A stretch of 64,000 nucleotides of DNA, taken from the NCBI RefSeq assembly GCF_003265705.1, contig NW_020313288.1:1-64000 (forward strand), read 5' to 3'. Origin of the DNA: Callorhinus ursinus. Taxonomy: Eukaryota > Chordata > Mammalia > Carnivora > Otariidae. Made by a program: the position numbers and the translations under genes. The notes beneath the pieces were generated by a model, which was not told where the DNA came from, made no database searches, and saw only the letters and a program-made list of their open reading frames with translations. Below are positions 11,749-22,253 of this stretch, piece after piece (the stretch's first letter is position 1; each line of letters starts with the position of its first letter).

Positions 11749-11856
11749 CTCCTATGGTTCCTTTGAAAGCACCAGTACAGTCGATATCCATGGTGTTATT
11801 TCCAGCTTCCAGAACAGTCTTCTCACTTGTCTCATTGCACCTCTTGATTTCATAGA
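11749..11856 (-). CDS. ADGRE4: ADGRE4 exon: GAIN domain, N-linked glycan-rich part
   Basis: 108 nt, phase 1 in and phase 1 out. The acceptor is 'gtttccag' after a pyrimidine-rich run, and the donor is GGAG followed by gtactg, a weaker site than the others. The peptide is VYEIKRCNETSEKTVLEAG, then NNTMDIDCTGAFKGTIG. NET and NNT are two N-glycosylation sites. The two cysteines (KRC and DIDC) match the disulfide pair before the GAIN core in the EMR family. With the next exon the junction reads GTIG-DRSAVAL, matching the layout of ADGRE1. Confidence 0.9.
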
Positions 11857-12386
11857 CTGGAAACATTAAGAAAGTGAGTCCTGCTTTGCTCGCTTCTCAT
11901 GCGTAAGGAATTTGTTGAAGAACTCTCTTCTTTGGAAGGCCCCCTACTGGTGATTTCCTTTTCTGTATGCAAGGTAGACCAGATGGCATTCCCTTCCACA
12001 TCTCTTGCTGATGGGGATGAGATGGTCAAAATGGTCTAAGCAGCATCCACTGGCCACAGCAACCCAGGAGAAGAGAGGGGATGGCCATGTTTCCTGGAGC
12101 TGCAACCAGGGTGGGCAAGCTCAGCCTTTACATATAATATTTAAAGATAAAAACATTTTAAATAATGTATACTGGAGTAACTGGTGAGGGGGTAACTAAG
12201 TTTTTAAGCAAGAGAAGCTAAACATTTAAAAGTTTTCCAAGGATAGTCACCTGGGAGCAGGTCTGCATTTGGGAAGAACCCCTTGAATGAATTCTCCATA
12301 TCACATAAACATATAAACACAAGGTCTGACAAAGATCACCCTCATAAAATGTTTTGGTCATAAGGAAAGTGCTCTATGTTTCTTAC

Positions 12387-12522
12387 CTATACCAAGTGTA
12401 GAATTATCATGCTTTCCTGGAGAAGCTAAATCTTCAGTCCATATGATCACTTCCATCTTTTGAAATATTTGGGTAGCCATTTTTGCAATGTGCTCTTTGC
12501 TTCCGTTGTTCCTCAGAATTTC
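12387..12522 (-). CDS. ADGRE4: ADGRE4 exon: GAIN helical subdomain
   Basis: 136 nt; phase 0 at the start and phase 1 at the end; acceptor 'tttctttgaaag', donor gtaaga. Peptide EILRNNGSKEHIAKMATQIF, then QKMEVIIWTEDL and HDNSTLGI. It is amphipathic and alpha-helical in character, and aligns with the 'sLATtfLqsVEs' helix of other EGF-TM7 receptors. NGS and NST are potential N-glycosylation sites. It joins the 41-nt stalk exon in phase 0 and the 11.8 kb exon in phase 1. An upstream helical exon may be missing from this reading. Confidence 0.85.
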
Positions 12523-12884
12523 CTTTCAAAGAAATAAAGCTAATTAGGTAGGCTCTTCCTGAAACTTGAGAAAGCAGGAATATACTTGTGTGTGGTTGGG
12601 TGAGCCCTGAAGGCAATAACATTGATTAAGGTGTAGATTCTGCAATCTCGACCTGATATGTATCTTCTCATTGACCACACACAGCCTTGTGAAAGGTGTA
12701 TCATTCACTCCATTGTATTTATGAGAACACGAGGGCCTAAAGGATGACATGTCTGGAACCCATGAAGAGTGCCTTACAGAGAAAGACAGGGGATGGGAAG
12801 TGGTGACAGAGGTTGAGTGAAGCTCTAGATTTTTGATGCCAGTTTTTGAACAACAGCTGAGGCACTAAAAACCTTGCCAACGTT

Positions 12885-13085
12885 TCTCAGTGTCTATTGA
12901 CATTTGAGACCGGATAATGTAGGAGGCTGTCCTTGGGCATAACTAAATGTTTAGCAGCATCCTTGGTCTCTACCCACTAGATGCCAGTAGCACCCTAGTT
13001 GTGACAACCAAAAAATGTCCCCAGGCATTGCCAGATGTCCCCTGGGAGAATGGACAAATCATTCCTGCGTGAGAGCTGGTGTGTC
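12885..13085 (-). mobile_element. MER20 DNA transposon
   Basis: Shows the MER20 order 'attgacatttgagacc', 'ggctgtcctt', 'tagcagcatcc', 'gatgccagtagcaccc', 'gtgacaaccaaaaa', 'tgtccc'. A second copy lies at 60.09-60.29 kb. About 200 bp, diverged. Confidence 0.85.
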
Positions 13086-13182
13086 CTAAAAGGCAGAGGG
13101 AGCCATCGTACTTATTTGAGCAGGGGAATAACATAGCAAGACTGGCCAACTGTCTCTCAGACCTAGGCTTCACTTCACTCAC

Positions 13183-13223
13183 CTGAATATTCCCTGAGAC
13201 TGGTGTCTCCTCACTGGCAGCCT
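13183..13223 (-). CDS. ADGRE4: ADGRE4 exon: short stalk exon
   Basis: 41 nt; starts with two bases completing a codon from the EGF2 exon and ends in phase 0. Acceptor 'tttcccag', donor gtgagt. The peptide is EAASEETPVSGNIQ, a Ser/Thr/Glu-rich linker like those that follow the last EGF module in EMR proteins. The phase fit on both sides and strong splice signals support it; its shortness makes it the least certain ADGRE4 exon. Confidence 0.72.
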
Positions 13224-13905
13224 CTGGGAAAGAAAAGTAGCCATTGAGTGGAATGTGGGAGGTAACACACCTGGCCCACATTCCTTTCCAATCACTATTG
13301 AGTTGAGTCTTTCTCTGATGCTTCCCATCCTTGCCCAAGTTCCCTCCAAGAAGTCCAAAATGTCTTCTACAGTAGAAATTTAAAAGGGGATTAGGGTGGG
13401 GCCTCCAGTTCAATAATTAAGTCAATAGTATTTATTGCACACCTACTAAAAGCCAGGAACAATACTAAACCTTATGGAAGTAAATTGACAAAGAAACAAA
13501 GGGTCTTCCCTTGTGGGGTTTGCAGTCTGGTGGGAGAGTCACTAGGTAAATAATGACAAATAAATAATTAAGTGATTACAAGCGTCCCACCTGTTTTTAA
13601 TATATAGGATAAGATACCTTGGGAGCACACAGAGAAATCCTAGAATATGGAGTGTGCAGAGGAGGCTTCCTGAAGGAGTGGGTGTTAACTGGGTTAATAA
13701 TACAGAAGCAGTAATAATACCTGCAATTGTCTACACAACATGGCATATAAAGTGCCTTAATACACACGATCTCATGTAAAGAAAGAGAGAAGGTTCTAGA
13801 ACAGGGTTATGTAGCTTAATAGCTAATATTTATTGAGTCTTTCTAGGTGGCTAGCACTGCACTGAATATTTTACATATCTTAATAATCAAAATGGGTAGG
13901 TGAGG
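13224..13905. other. ADGRE4 intron; L2/MIR-like piece
   Basis: About 13,430-13,580 has 'atagtatttattgcacacc' and 'gtgggagagtcactag' text typical of the diverged L2/MIR3-like block. Nothing else is assigned. A missing GAIN exon could lie here or in 14.9-15.5 kb, but I could not find one. Confidence 0.4.
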
Positions 13906-13909
13906 TGTA

Positions 13910-14378
13910 TTAGATTCTTAAGGCTGCTGTAACAAAGTGCCACAAACTGGGTGGCTTTAAAACAATAGAAACTTATTTTCTCATGGTTCTGAAGGCTAAA
14001 AGTCCAAAATCAAGGTTATTGGTAGGACCACACTCCCTCTGAAGGCTCTAAGGAAGATCCTTCTTTGCTTCTCCTAGTTTCTGGTGGTTGCAAGCAATCT
14101 TTGGTGTCCCTTGGGTGGTGGCAGCAGAACCCCAGCCTCTGTGTCTGTCCTTGCATGTCCCTCTGTATGTGTGTGTGTCTCTACACCCAATTCCCCTCTT
14201 CTTATAAGGACACCAGTCATATTGGATTGAGGGCCCACCCTCATCTGGTATGACCACCTCTTGATTTTATTAAATCTGCAAAGACTTTCTTTCCAAATAA
14301 GATCATATTCCATCATATTCCCAGGTTTCAGATGTACGTGAATTTGGGGAGATTCTATTCTACCCAGTACATGAAGTA
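13910..14378 (-). mobile_element. MaLR-type solitary LTR
   Basis: On the minus strand the 3' end reads 'gaaaataagtttctattg', 'aagccacccagtttgtgg', 'ttgttacagcagcc', 'aatctaatacac', the usual end of mammalian ERVL-MaLR LTRs. The 'ttataaggacacc' block lies inside. No internal viral region is attached. A plus-strand relative lies at 54.66-55.05 kb. Confidence 0.8.
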
Positions 14379-14439
14379 AGTAGGTTTCTAAAGTGACTCT
14401 CAGTGATCCTTGCCACTTGGAACCCTCCTCCCCCTGACC

Positions 14440-14908
14440 AGACCCAGTGACTCACTGCTAATGAATAGAACACAGCAAAAGTGATAGGATGTCACTGCTG
14501 AGACTGGGTTATAAAAGACTACAACTTCTATTTTGTTCACACTCTCTCTGGATATTCTCATGTGCTCACTACAACAAAGCAAGCTGGAGAGGCTGACATA
14601 TTTAAGAACTGAGGGCAGCCTCTCACCAACCACCAGAAAGGAACTGAGGCCTTCAGTCCAGTAGCTTTGAAAGAACTGAATCCTTCCAGCAACCACGTGA
14701 GTGAGCTTGGAGGCAGATCTGCCCTAGATGAGCCTTCAGATGAGACTGCATCCCCACCCAACACTTTGACTGTAGCTGTGAGAAACCCTGGAGCGGAGAA
14801 TGTAGGGAAATTACACGTAAATTCCTGGCCTACAGAGACTGTGAGACAATATTGTTGCTTTAAGCCACTACCGTTGGGGTAATTTGTTATTCAGCAATAC
14901 ATAACTCA
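14440..14908 (+). mobile_element. MaLR-like LTR
   Basis: Ends with 'tgtgagacaatattgttg', 'taagccactaccgttgg' and 'aatttgttattcagcaatac', a diverged version of the LTR end described for 13.9 kb but in the opposite direction. The upstream limit is a guess. Confidence 0.6.
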
Positions 14909-14924
14909 TACGGTAGATGCTATT

Positions 14925-15030
14925 ATTGTTTCCACTTACAGGTGAGGCATATAGAAGTTAGGTCATTACCCATCCAAAAGTCAGCTGGTAAGTGGTAGAG
15001 CCAGAAGTTAAGTCCAAACTATTGAACTCA
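14925..15030. mobile_element. MIR fragment
   Basis: 'ccacttacaggtgagg' followed by 'gtcagctggtaagtgg' and 'agccagaagttaagtcc' matches the MIR core in reverse. Old. Confidence 0.55.
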
Positions 15031-15539
15031 AAACATGGAATTATACTAGGAATGAGCAAATAAGTAAACATGCTGTGGTCATTGAGAACCAGGTTTTCAA
15101 TGCCACAGAAGCAGCCACAAATAAGAAAAGAGGGAAGGCTAGAAAGAGCCCTGGTGTTGGATGGGAATCTGAGTATCAGTGTGAACTCATAGGGTTTAGT
15201 ATATAGACAGATAAATAGATGTAGAAATTGAATTTAAAGTGAGAGAGGGAGAAACAAGTAGGGAAGTCCAGCGGAAAATCTGAGATGTCATTTTGGAAGA
15301 ACAGGAAATAGACCCAGACAGGAGACATACTCTTGCAAGGCAGCCACATAAGGACGGTGATTGGTGCTGGAGGCTTGAGTGGTGCCTTCTGGGAAAAGAT
15401 TACCAGGGACAATAGTAGGATGCAGGACCAGGGCCAGGACAGATTTCTACTCTTTTACCCTGGCCTGAAATCAATGAAGCTCTCAAAGTCTCCCCCCACC
15501 ACTCTTTCTTCATTGTCGAGAGTATTTGGAAATCCTTAC

Positions 15540-15689
15540 CATAACATGCTTTATTATCTAATTTAATGAACCGAGCCAGCCAGTTGAAGATATGATTTGA
15601 GAAACAGCTGCAGTAGTAACTTCCAATTTCATTTCTGCAGTATGCTTCCTTCTTGCACTTTGCCAGCCCAACCCTACACTCATCAATAT
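15540..15689 (-). CDS. ADGRE4: ADGRE4 exon: second EGF module (calcium-binding)
   Basis: 150 nt, phase 1 at both ends, as is typical for EGF-module exons; acceptor 'gatttgcag', donor gtaagg. The peptide begins DIDECRVGLAKCKKEAYC and continues NEIGSYYCSCF, ending KACY. It has six cysteines (DEC, AKC, AYC, YYC, CSC, KAC). The D-I-D-E start plus the later N..Y/F is the calcium-binding EGF consensus. The loop between cysteines 5 and 6 is long and hydrophobic (NHIFNWLARFIKLD), a feature shared with the human ADGRE4P text and unlike the CD97 and EMR2 EGFs. Confidence 0.94.
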
Positions 15690-15849
15690 CTGCAAATCAA
15701 GAGAAAACATCATGTTTCATTCTCATCAAACTATACCATCTTCCCTTGCACAGGGAGTCTCAAGTACCCACCATCATTCATAAGCATCTGTTCTTGGATA
15801 AGATGACTCAATATCATAAAGGTGATAGTTCTCCTCCAGTGAATTTATA

Positions 15850-16290
15850 AATCCAATACAATCCTAGTGAAAAACATCTAGCTGGACTTTAAGGAGTAAG
15901 ACAGTGGATACAAGCATGTAAGAATAGCCATAAAAACTCTGCAGTGGGGACTCATATTATTAGACACTGAAACACACTTTAAAGCCTCAATAAAATGAAT
16001 GCTGGCACATGAATTGACAAAGAGTCTAGTGAAATAGACTCAAAGTCCAGAAATAGACCCAAGTACATATGGAGCTTTAGAGTATGATGGTGGTATGTCA
16101 AACCACTGAAGGAAGGACCAATAGTTCTTTCAATACCTAGATCACACGGTTTAATCAATTTAAAACACACAGCAAGTAGCAAGGAAAGAGATAGGGCAGG
16201 TGCATATACCCTTAGGAAATGGTAGAAGTGAGGCAAAAGGCTCCCACCATCTAAGTCCTGGCATGTGCAATATTCATGTGTCTGCATCTA
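15850..16290 (+). mobile_element. Old L1 ORF2 fragment
   Basis: Decayed ORF2 text ('tagtgaaatagactcaaag', 'ccagaaatagaccc', 'tacatatgg') of an old mammalian L1. Probably part of the same element that resumes at 17.05 kb. Confidence 0.55.
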
Positions 16291-16936
16291 TCTGCCACAT
16301 CTCTCTGGTGGACCAGAGTTGAGGTTCAAGCAAAGGGACCCACAGACAGAAGTTACCCTGAGCCAATGACTCACACTTATTCTATCTGTTGGAAGGACTC
16401 AGGACAAGTACATTTAACCAATAGTTGCAACTTGCCTATTAGTCTATGAGTTATATCAGGCTATGGGTGTGTGTTTGGGTAGAGGGTTATATGGGCCAGA
16501 ATAGTTATCATCAATGAGTGACTGAATTAAGACCTCATAAATCTTAAGTGCTTTGTATGTTTTGTTTATATTGTGTATCTTGGGCATTAAATGCCTCTTA
16601 TTTATTTAATTTGCCATGAGCATTTAGAACCTATGTGCCTTGTGTATATTTATTGCTTCATGAATATTACTGTTGGTCTCTCCATTCTATTCTATGTTTA
16701 ACACACATATGCTCTACCCACCAACTACTTACCTATTTTAACACATCTTATGAATTTCATATATCCCATTGGAGTTTCTTTCTTCTGCAGCAAAACCAAA
16801 TAGTCTCAAACAGTATAACAAATGCACATTACACTTCTGCACACTTCCCTTCTCTAGAATAGAGTTCCCCTTTATCCTGGTTCAGGATGGATTTTTTAAT
16901 AAGATAAAATGAGACCCAGATATCACACACTCCTTA
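16291..16936. other. Intronic stretch, nothing recognised
   Basis: No exon or confident repeat assignment. AT-rich, with short L1-like words only. Confidence 0.4.
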
Positions 16937-16951
16937 AGAATAAACTCTACA

Positions 16952-17028
16952 CTAATAAATCATTGAACACTACATCAAAAATCAATGATGTACTGTGTTG
17001 ACTAATTGAACATAATCATAATAAAAAA
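16952..17028 (+). mobile_element. 77-bp L1 3'-end insertion with target duplication
   Basis: The text 'cattgaacactacatc' to 'aatcataataaaaaa' is only the last bases of a young carnivore L1. It is flanked by a perfect 15-bp duplication, agaataaactctaca, at 16,937-16,951 and 17,029-17,043. Confidence 0.9.
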
Positions 17029-17040
17029 AGAATAAACTCT

Positions 17041-17096
17041 ACATATATCAGAGATCTAAATGTAAAAAACATATATCAGAGATCTAAATGTAAAAA
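17041..17096 (+). repeat. 28-bp perfect tandem duplication
   Basis: The unit starting acatatatcagagatc occupies 17,041-17,068 and again 17,069-17,096 without mismatch. It lies in old L1 sequence directly next to the 77-bp L1 insertion. Confidence 0.9.
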
Positions 17097-17161
17097 TGGA
17101 GCCATACAGGTACTAGAATTAAACAGAGATGAATTCTTTGATCTCAGTGTAGGGAAAAACA

Positions 17162-17355
17162 TTTTATTTTTATTTTTTATTTTTTAGAGAGCATGGGAGG
17201 GGAGGGGCCAATGGAGAGGGAGAAAGAATCCCAAGCTGGCTCCATGCCCCAGCACAGAGCCCAGGGTGGGGCTCGATCCCATGACCCCGAGATCACAACC
17301 TGAGCCCAAATCAAAAGTCAGACCCTCTACCGATAAGCCACCAAGATGCCCCAGG
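17162..17355 (-). mobile_element. SINEC (tRNA-Lys-derived SINE)
   Basis: T-rich at the left, then the body in reverse: 'gctcgatcccatgacc', 'gagatcacaacctgagc', 'aagccaccaagatgcccc'. Target duplication gggaaaaacattt / gggaaaacattt on the two sides. Diverged by several percent. Confidence 0.92.
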
Positions 17356-17656
17356 GAAAACATTTAATGATGACTTAAGCACCTTGATAAATTTACCTAC
17401 ATAAAAAAATTTTTTAATTAGTTGCATGGCTAAAAATCATATACAAGCAAAGTCTAAAGAAAACTGACAGGGAGGAAATATTCTCAATGTATACTACTAA
17501 CAAGGGACAAAAATTTCTAACATATAAAGAAATCAAAAATTGGGAGGAAAAGAAATACTCAATAAAAAAAATAGGGAAAAGACATGAACAGACAATTCAG
17601 AAAGAAGATATAAAAATGATCCTCTAATATAAAATGTTCAAAATTGTTCATAATTA

Positions 17657-17752
17657 GGGATGCCTGGCTGGCTCAGTCAGAGGAACATGCAACTCTTGAT
17701 CAGGGTCATGAGTTCAAGCCCCATGTTGGGTGAACAGATTACCTAAAAAAAT
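17657..17752 (+). mobile_element. Short SINEC, tRNA part only
   Basis: 'gatgcctggctggctcagtc', then 'gcaactcttgatcagggtcatg' in diverged form, then 'ccccatgttgggtg' and a short A tail. Flanked by ttgttcataattag at 17,644-17,657 and 17,753-17,766. It lacks the CT-rich body and is an older subfamily. Confidence 0.88.
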
Positions 17753-18724
17753 TTGTTCATAATTAGAGAAAATCATGAAAAATCTACTGATATACCATTT
17801 CTCACCTAGCAGACTGGCGATGCGTTCTGACAACATGTTCTGTAGGCAAGACTGTGGAGAGACAGGTGCTTTCATGCATTGCTGGTGAGAATGCCAATTA
17901 GTACAACTTTTCTGGAATTAAATTTGGGATAGCTAATCAAGCTACATATGGATTTACCTTTTAACTCAGGCACCTCACCTCCAGGACTTTAAAGACACAT
18001 CTCCCACAAATACTGGAAAAAGCCTAAGGATTCAAGTAAAATGTCCCTATGCAGAAGAGGTTTGAATAAACTATGGTTCACCCACACAGGTACATAAAAG
18101 AATGAGGGAAGATCTCTACATGATTTGGAATAATTTCTGGGATATGCTGTTAAGTGAAAAAAGCAAAGTGCAAAAGGGCATCTCTGGTGTCCTTTCAAAG
18201 GTGTCTAAGTCAGAGAAGACCAGAAAATACTGAGGATCCATCACAGATTGCCAGCTCAGGAGCATGGCAACTAAATGGGATCCTGAAATAGTTCTTGAAG
18301 CAGAAAACAAAAAGGGGCATTGGGGAAAAAAACTGGTGGAACTGGAAAAAAAGTCTGTTGTTTTTTAACATCCTTATATCAATATTAATTCCCTAGTTTT
18401 CATCATTGTAGTATAGCCGTGTTTTTGGTGAACCTTAGGGGAACTGGGTGAAGGGGTAATAGAGAATTTCCTAAACTCTTTTAAAAAGTTTTAAAAACGG
18501 ATACATCCAATGTTGTATGATTCCACTTATAGGAGGTCCCTAAAGGAGTCAAATTAACAGAGACAGAGGGTAGATGGTGGGAGGCGGGGGCCAGGGGAGG
18601 GAGAATGGGGAGTTAATGATTAGTGGGGACAGAGTTTCAGTTTTGCAAGATAAAATTAAAAATAGTTACGATGATAAATTTTGTTGTGTATATTTTACCA
18701 CAATTGAAAAAAAATAATCCAAGT

Positions 18725-19010
18725 AAATGAATAATCCAATATTGTCTGATTCCACTCACAGGAGGTCCCTAGAGGAATCATATCCACAGACACAGAGAGT
18801 AGATGGGGGAGCAAGAGGTGGGGCAGGGGGTGGGCAGGCAGCGCTTCATGGGGACAGAGTCTCAGTTTGGGGAAATTTCTGGAGACAGACGGTGGGGATG
18901 ATGGCAAAACAATGTGAGTGTGCCTGATGCCACTGGGCTGTACACAAAAATGGTTAAATTGGTAAATTTTACATTATCTATATTTTACCACGATAAAATA
19001 AAATAAATCC
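18725..19010 (+). mobile_element. Old L1 3' end, second copy in tandem
   Basis: Repeats the order of the preceding L1 3'UTR ('ctgattccactcacagg', 'gaggtccctagagg', 'ctatattttaccac'), so two related L1 3' ends lie head to tail. It may reflect two insertions or a local duplication. Confidence 0.65.
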
Positions 19011-19445
19011 TAAGTAGTTTACCATGGTCCAATTTGCCTTCTGAATTTACAAAACTCCACCAATTAGATATTCAGGAGTGTTTTTTCTTTTTGGCAGTCA
19101 AATGGATCTTTAGAATTTGTGGAAATGAGAAAGGATTTTGGCTGGAGCAGAAGGGAGTAGTGAAAAGGGAAACTGGATCTGAGTTGGAATACTCAGATCA
19201 TGGAAGATATTGAGTGTCAAGATCTGAGTCGGGCCTGATCATGGAAGATGTTTGAGTGTCAAGATAGTGAGTTATTCATTTGTTCTCTTGGGCAACACTT
19301 TTTTACTGGGCCTCTGTTATGTGACATATTCTCTGTCCTTGGCTTACAGTAATGCACAAAACAGACATGGTCCCCCCTCTTGTGGGATTCTCAGACAGAC
19401 AAACAAAAACTGGTGCTTGAAACTCCAAGGGTCCTACCTTCCTCT
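19011..19445. other. ADGRE4 intron, nothing recognised
   Basis: No exon. A near-duplicate phrase 'catggaagat..ttgagtgtcaagat' occurs at about 19,199-19,222 and 19,240-19,265, a short local duplication. About 19,270-19,400 has diverged L2-like text. Confidence 0.4.
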
Positions 19446-19456
19446 AAAGAAAGACA

Positions 19457-20150
19457 CTGTTGGTGGGAATGCAAGTTGGCACAGCCACTTTGGAAAACAG
19501 TATGGTGATTCCTCAAAAAGCTAAAAATAGAGCTACCCTATGACCCAGCAATTGCACTCCTGGGTATTTACCCCAAAGATACAGATGTAGTGAAAAGAAG
19601 GGGCACGTGCACCCCAATGTTCATAGCAGCAATGTCCGCAATAGCCAAACTGTGGAAAGAGCTGAGATGCCCTTCAACAGATGAATGGATAAAGAAGATG
19701 TGGTCCATATATACGATGGAATATTACTCAGCCATCAGAAAGGATGAATACCCAACTTTTACATCAACGTGGATGGGACTGGAGGAGATTATGCTAAGTG
19801 AAACAAGTCAAGCAGAGAAAGTCAATTATCATATGGTTTCACTTATTTGTGGAACATAGGGAATAGCAGGAAGGACATTAGGAGAAGGAAGGGAAAAATG
19901 AAGGGGGGATGGAATTGGAGGGAGAGATGAACCATGAGAGACTATGGACTCTGAGAAACAAACCGAGGGTGTTAGAGGGGAGGGGGGGGGTGTTAGCCCG
20001 GTGATGGGTGTTAAGGAGGACACGTACTGCATGGAGCACTGGGTGTTATAGGCAAACAATGGATCATGGATCACCACATCAAAAACTAATGTATATTGTA
20101 TGGTGACTAACATAACATAATAAAAAATAAAGAAATAAATAATAAAAAAG
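19457..20150 (+). mobile_element. 5'-truncated young L1
   Basis: Starts in the ORF2 end ('ggtgggaatgcaag'), followed by the 3'UTR and A tail. Flanked by aaagaaagaca at 19,446-19,456 and 20,155-20,165; the right copy merges with a short GAAA run, so the end is slightly uncertain. The open piece 19,590-19,859 is ORF2 C-terminus only. Confidence 0.92.
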
Positions 20151-20342
20151 AAAGAAAGAAAGACATCAAACCAGCTTCAGAAAAGCAAGGGGGACATAAA
20201 AGGGATAGGAACTCCTCTAAGGGCACTGAGACAGCTCTGACATGTTCTATCTTGTAGTACGACTGCATCTTTGCCTCACCAGCACCCCACACATGCCCCC
20301 ACCCCATTCCAGATTTCAGGACGTCGTGGATTGAGTCTCTAC

Positions 20343-20462
20343 CTTCACATTTCTCGTGGGGCTTGATGTACCTCCTCCCAGACGGAGACTGAAATCCATC
20401 TTTACAAGCACAGTGGGTGCTGTTGGAGCAGTTGGCATTTTCAGGGCATATGGGACAGAAAG
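20343..20462 (-). CDS. ADGRE4: ADGRE4 exon: first EGF module
   Basis: 120 nt, phase 1 in and phase 1 out; acceptor 'ccctccag', donor gtagag. The peptide [20 protein letters not shown] continues [12 protein letters not shown] to EKCE. It has six cysteines (FC, IC, NC, HC, AC, KC). This is the N-terminal EGF of the family, with the CP.C spacing that the first EGF of CD97, EMR and ADGRE4 shares. NST is an N-glycosylation site. It lacks the D-I-D-E start, so it is not calcium-binding at its N-terminus; the next exon supplies D-I-D-E. Confidence 0.95.
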
Positions 20463-20844
20463 CTGGAGGGAACACAGGATCCTTTCATTAATTTACTCAT
20501 TCATTCAAGAAGGATTCCTTGAGCACTTATGATGTCCCAGATGCTGTAGTCAGAAGAATGTCCTTTTGGGAATAGCTCTGTTGTCCTCTACTGTGCACCC
20601 CTCCCACACCTGAACACAGATGCTTGCGTGCCTGCCCTACCCACATCCAGGCTCTGCCACCAACACCACTTCTGCTCAACAGTAGAACTTCTGGTCAGCA
20701 TCTGTGTGTCTTTCCCTGAGGGCTTTCTCTGGCCACCAGAGTCCTCTGTGCTCACCACACGGTGGGTTAGCAATGGAGCAGTTCCCTCAATCGATGACTG
20801 ACATGAGTCAGCATGTTAAAAAAAAAAAAGGCCTTTTTATTACC
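20463..20844. other. ADGRE4 intron, little recognised
   Basis: About 20,485-20,560 has weak L2/MIR-like text ('attcaagaaggattccttgagcac' with interruptions). Otherwise unassigned. Confidence 0.35.
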
Positions 20845-20861
20845 GGGGGGGGGGGGGGGGG
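20845..20861 (+). repeat. 17-G homopolymer
   Basis: Seventeen consecutive G's in the ADGRE4 intron, shortly after a run of A's, at the left edge of an old L1. Confidence 0.95.
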
Positions 20862-21560
20862 AGAAAACAAGTATTGGCAAGATGTGGAGGAACTGTAACC
20901 CTATGCACTGCTGGTAAGGCATGTAAAATGGTGCAGCTGTTGTGGAAAACAGTTTGGCAAGTCTTAACAATTTTTTTAATTAGAAATACCATATACCACT
21001 TTTAAGTATATAGCCCAAAGAATTGAAAGCAGTGTTTTGAAGAGATATTTGCACACCCATGTTCATAACAGCATTATTCACGGTAGTCAAAACGTGGAAA
21101 CACCCCGTGTCCCGCGACAGATGAATAAACAGAATGTGGTCCATCCATACAATGGAATATTAGTTAGCTTTAAGAAAGAAAGAAATTCCAACACCTGCCA
21201 CCGCATGGGTGAACTCTGAAGACATTAGATACGTAAATAAAGCAGTCACAAAAGGACAACTACTGTTGGGTGCCAATTACAGGAGGCCGCTAGAGGAGTC
21301 CAAATTCCGAAAGACTTTCCAGACAGAAAGTCTTTAGGTGGATCCTGGGGCTAGTGGGAGGGGAAATGGGGAATTGCTGTTTCATGGGGGGAATGCCAGT
21401 CTGGCAAGAAGAAAAATGTTCTGGAGGTGGATGGTGGGGATGGGTATACAACAATGTGAATGTGCTTCATGCCACAGCTCTGTGCACTTAGAAATGATTA
21501 CAATGGTGAATTTTATGTTATGTATATTTTACCACAAGTTTAAAAAGATAAATAAGAGGA
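20862..21560 (+). mobile_element. Old L1 3' end (L1M type)
   Basis: ORF2 end and 3'UTR text: 'gcaagatgtggagg', 'cagtttggcaagtc', 'gcatcagcag-type' regions, 'aatggaatattagttagc', 'tatgtatattttaccac'. Many frame breaks. Confidence 0.8.
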
Positions 21561-22202
21561 TAACAGCTTCCTTGTCCATGAAGGGGAATCATGCTGGAAT
21601 GCTGGGGTACATGCTCCTTACTACGCTCCTCTCTCCCCTCATGTAATCGCTTGACAGTGGACCTTTACGTCTCCTCACCTTCCCGGTAATTTCCCACTCC
21701 CAGCTGGTACTTCCCAGAATCACCTCCCCGACAAATGACTTGCTGTCAGGTCCTTTTCTTAGGGTATGCTTCTGGGAGGTGGGGGAACCCAACCCAAGAC
21801 ATGGGGTAAAAATAAAAGTATCTCCTGCCATGACTTAGATACAGTCTCTGGGAAAGAAAGGGCAGAGTCTACCATCCATCAGCTGTGCAACCTTGAGCCA
21901 GCTACTTCCCTTGAGGGCTGTTGTTCAAGTGAGGATACTCTCCAGACCTTCTTTGCAGGAATGTCAGGACTGAATGGGATGTGTGTAGAATTTGCTAAGC
22001 ATGGAGCCTGGTGCAAAGCAAGAGCTACATAAGTGGTGGGTGATGATGGAGAAGGGGGAGAAGTTCTTGGGAGCTGCAAGAAAAAGGCAGAAGGTGGCAG
22101 AGATTTATGTTGTCTCCCTTGAAAAGGGCAGCTTCCCTCCCCTCGAGGCAGGTTGCTGATCCTAATTTCCTTTCCCTGGCATTTGGTAATGAGTAAACTC
22201 AC
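21561..22202. other. ADGRE4 intron; LTR-like piece
   Basis: About 21,640-21,810 contains 'ctcccagctggtacttcc' and 'gggggaacccaaccc', wording seen at the end of MaLR-like LTRs. No exon. Confidence 0.35.
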
Positions 22203-22253
22203 CTCCAGAATTCTTGGCATCTGATCCTGACAGAGCCAGCAGGACACTGAGAC
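22203..22253 (-). CDS. ADGRE4: ADGRE4 exon 2: end of signal peptide
   Basis: 51 nt; starts with two bases finishing a glycine codon from exon 1 and ends in phase 1. Acceptor 'taccag', donor gtgagt. The peptide is GLSVLLALSGSDAKNSG: the rest of the hydrophobic signal core (LSVLLALSG) and the likely cleavage region. The joined start MGSRCLPLLSGLSVLLALSG is a convincing secretory signal. The exon then passes in phase into EGF1. Confidence 0.9.

Larger units (their letters stand above)
17050..18715 (+). mobile_element. Old L1 (L1M type), interrupted by SINEs
   Basis: Contains decayed ORF2 end and 3'UTR text ('acaaaaatttctaacatataa', 'ccaattagtacaac', 'tatgattccacttatagg', 'gtatattttaccacaatt', each diverged). 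SINEs at 17,162-17,355 and 17,657-17,752 are inserted in it. Confidence 0.75.

Noticed and set aside
13183..13413. Longer reading of the minus-strand 147-codon frame as a single ADGRE4 exon
   Set aside because: Only the 41-nt part between a good acceptor and donor fits the phases of the neighbouring exons; the rest has no family match.
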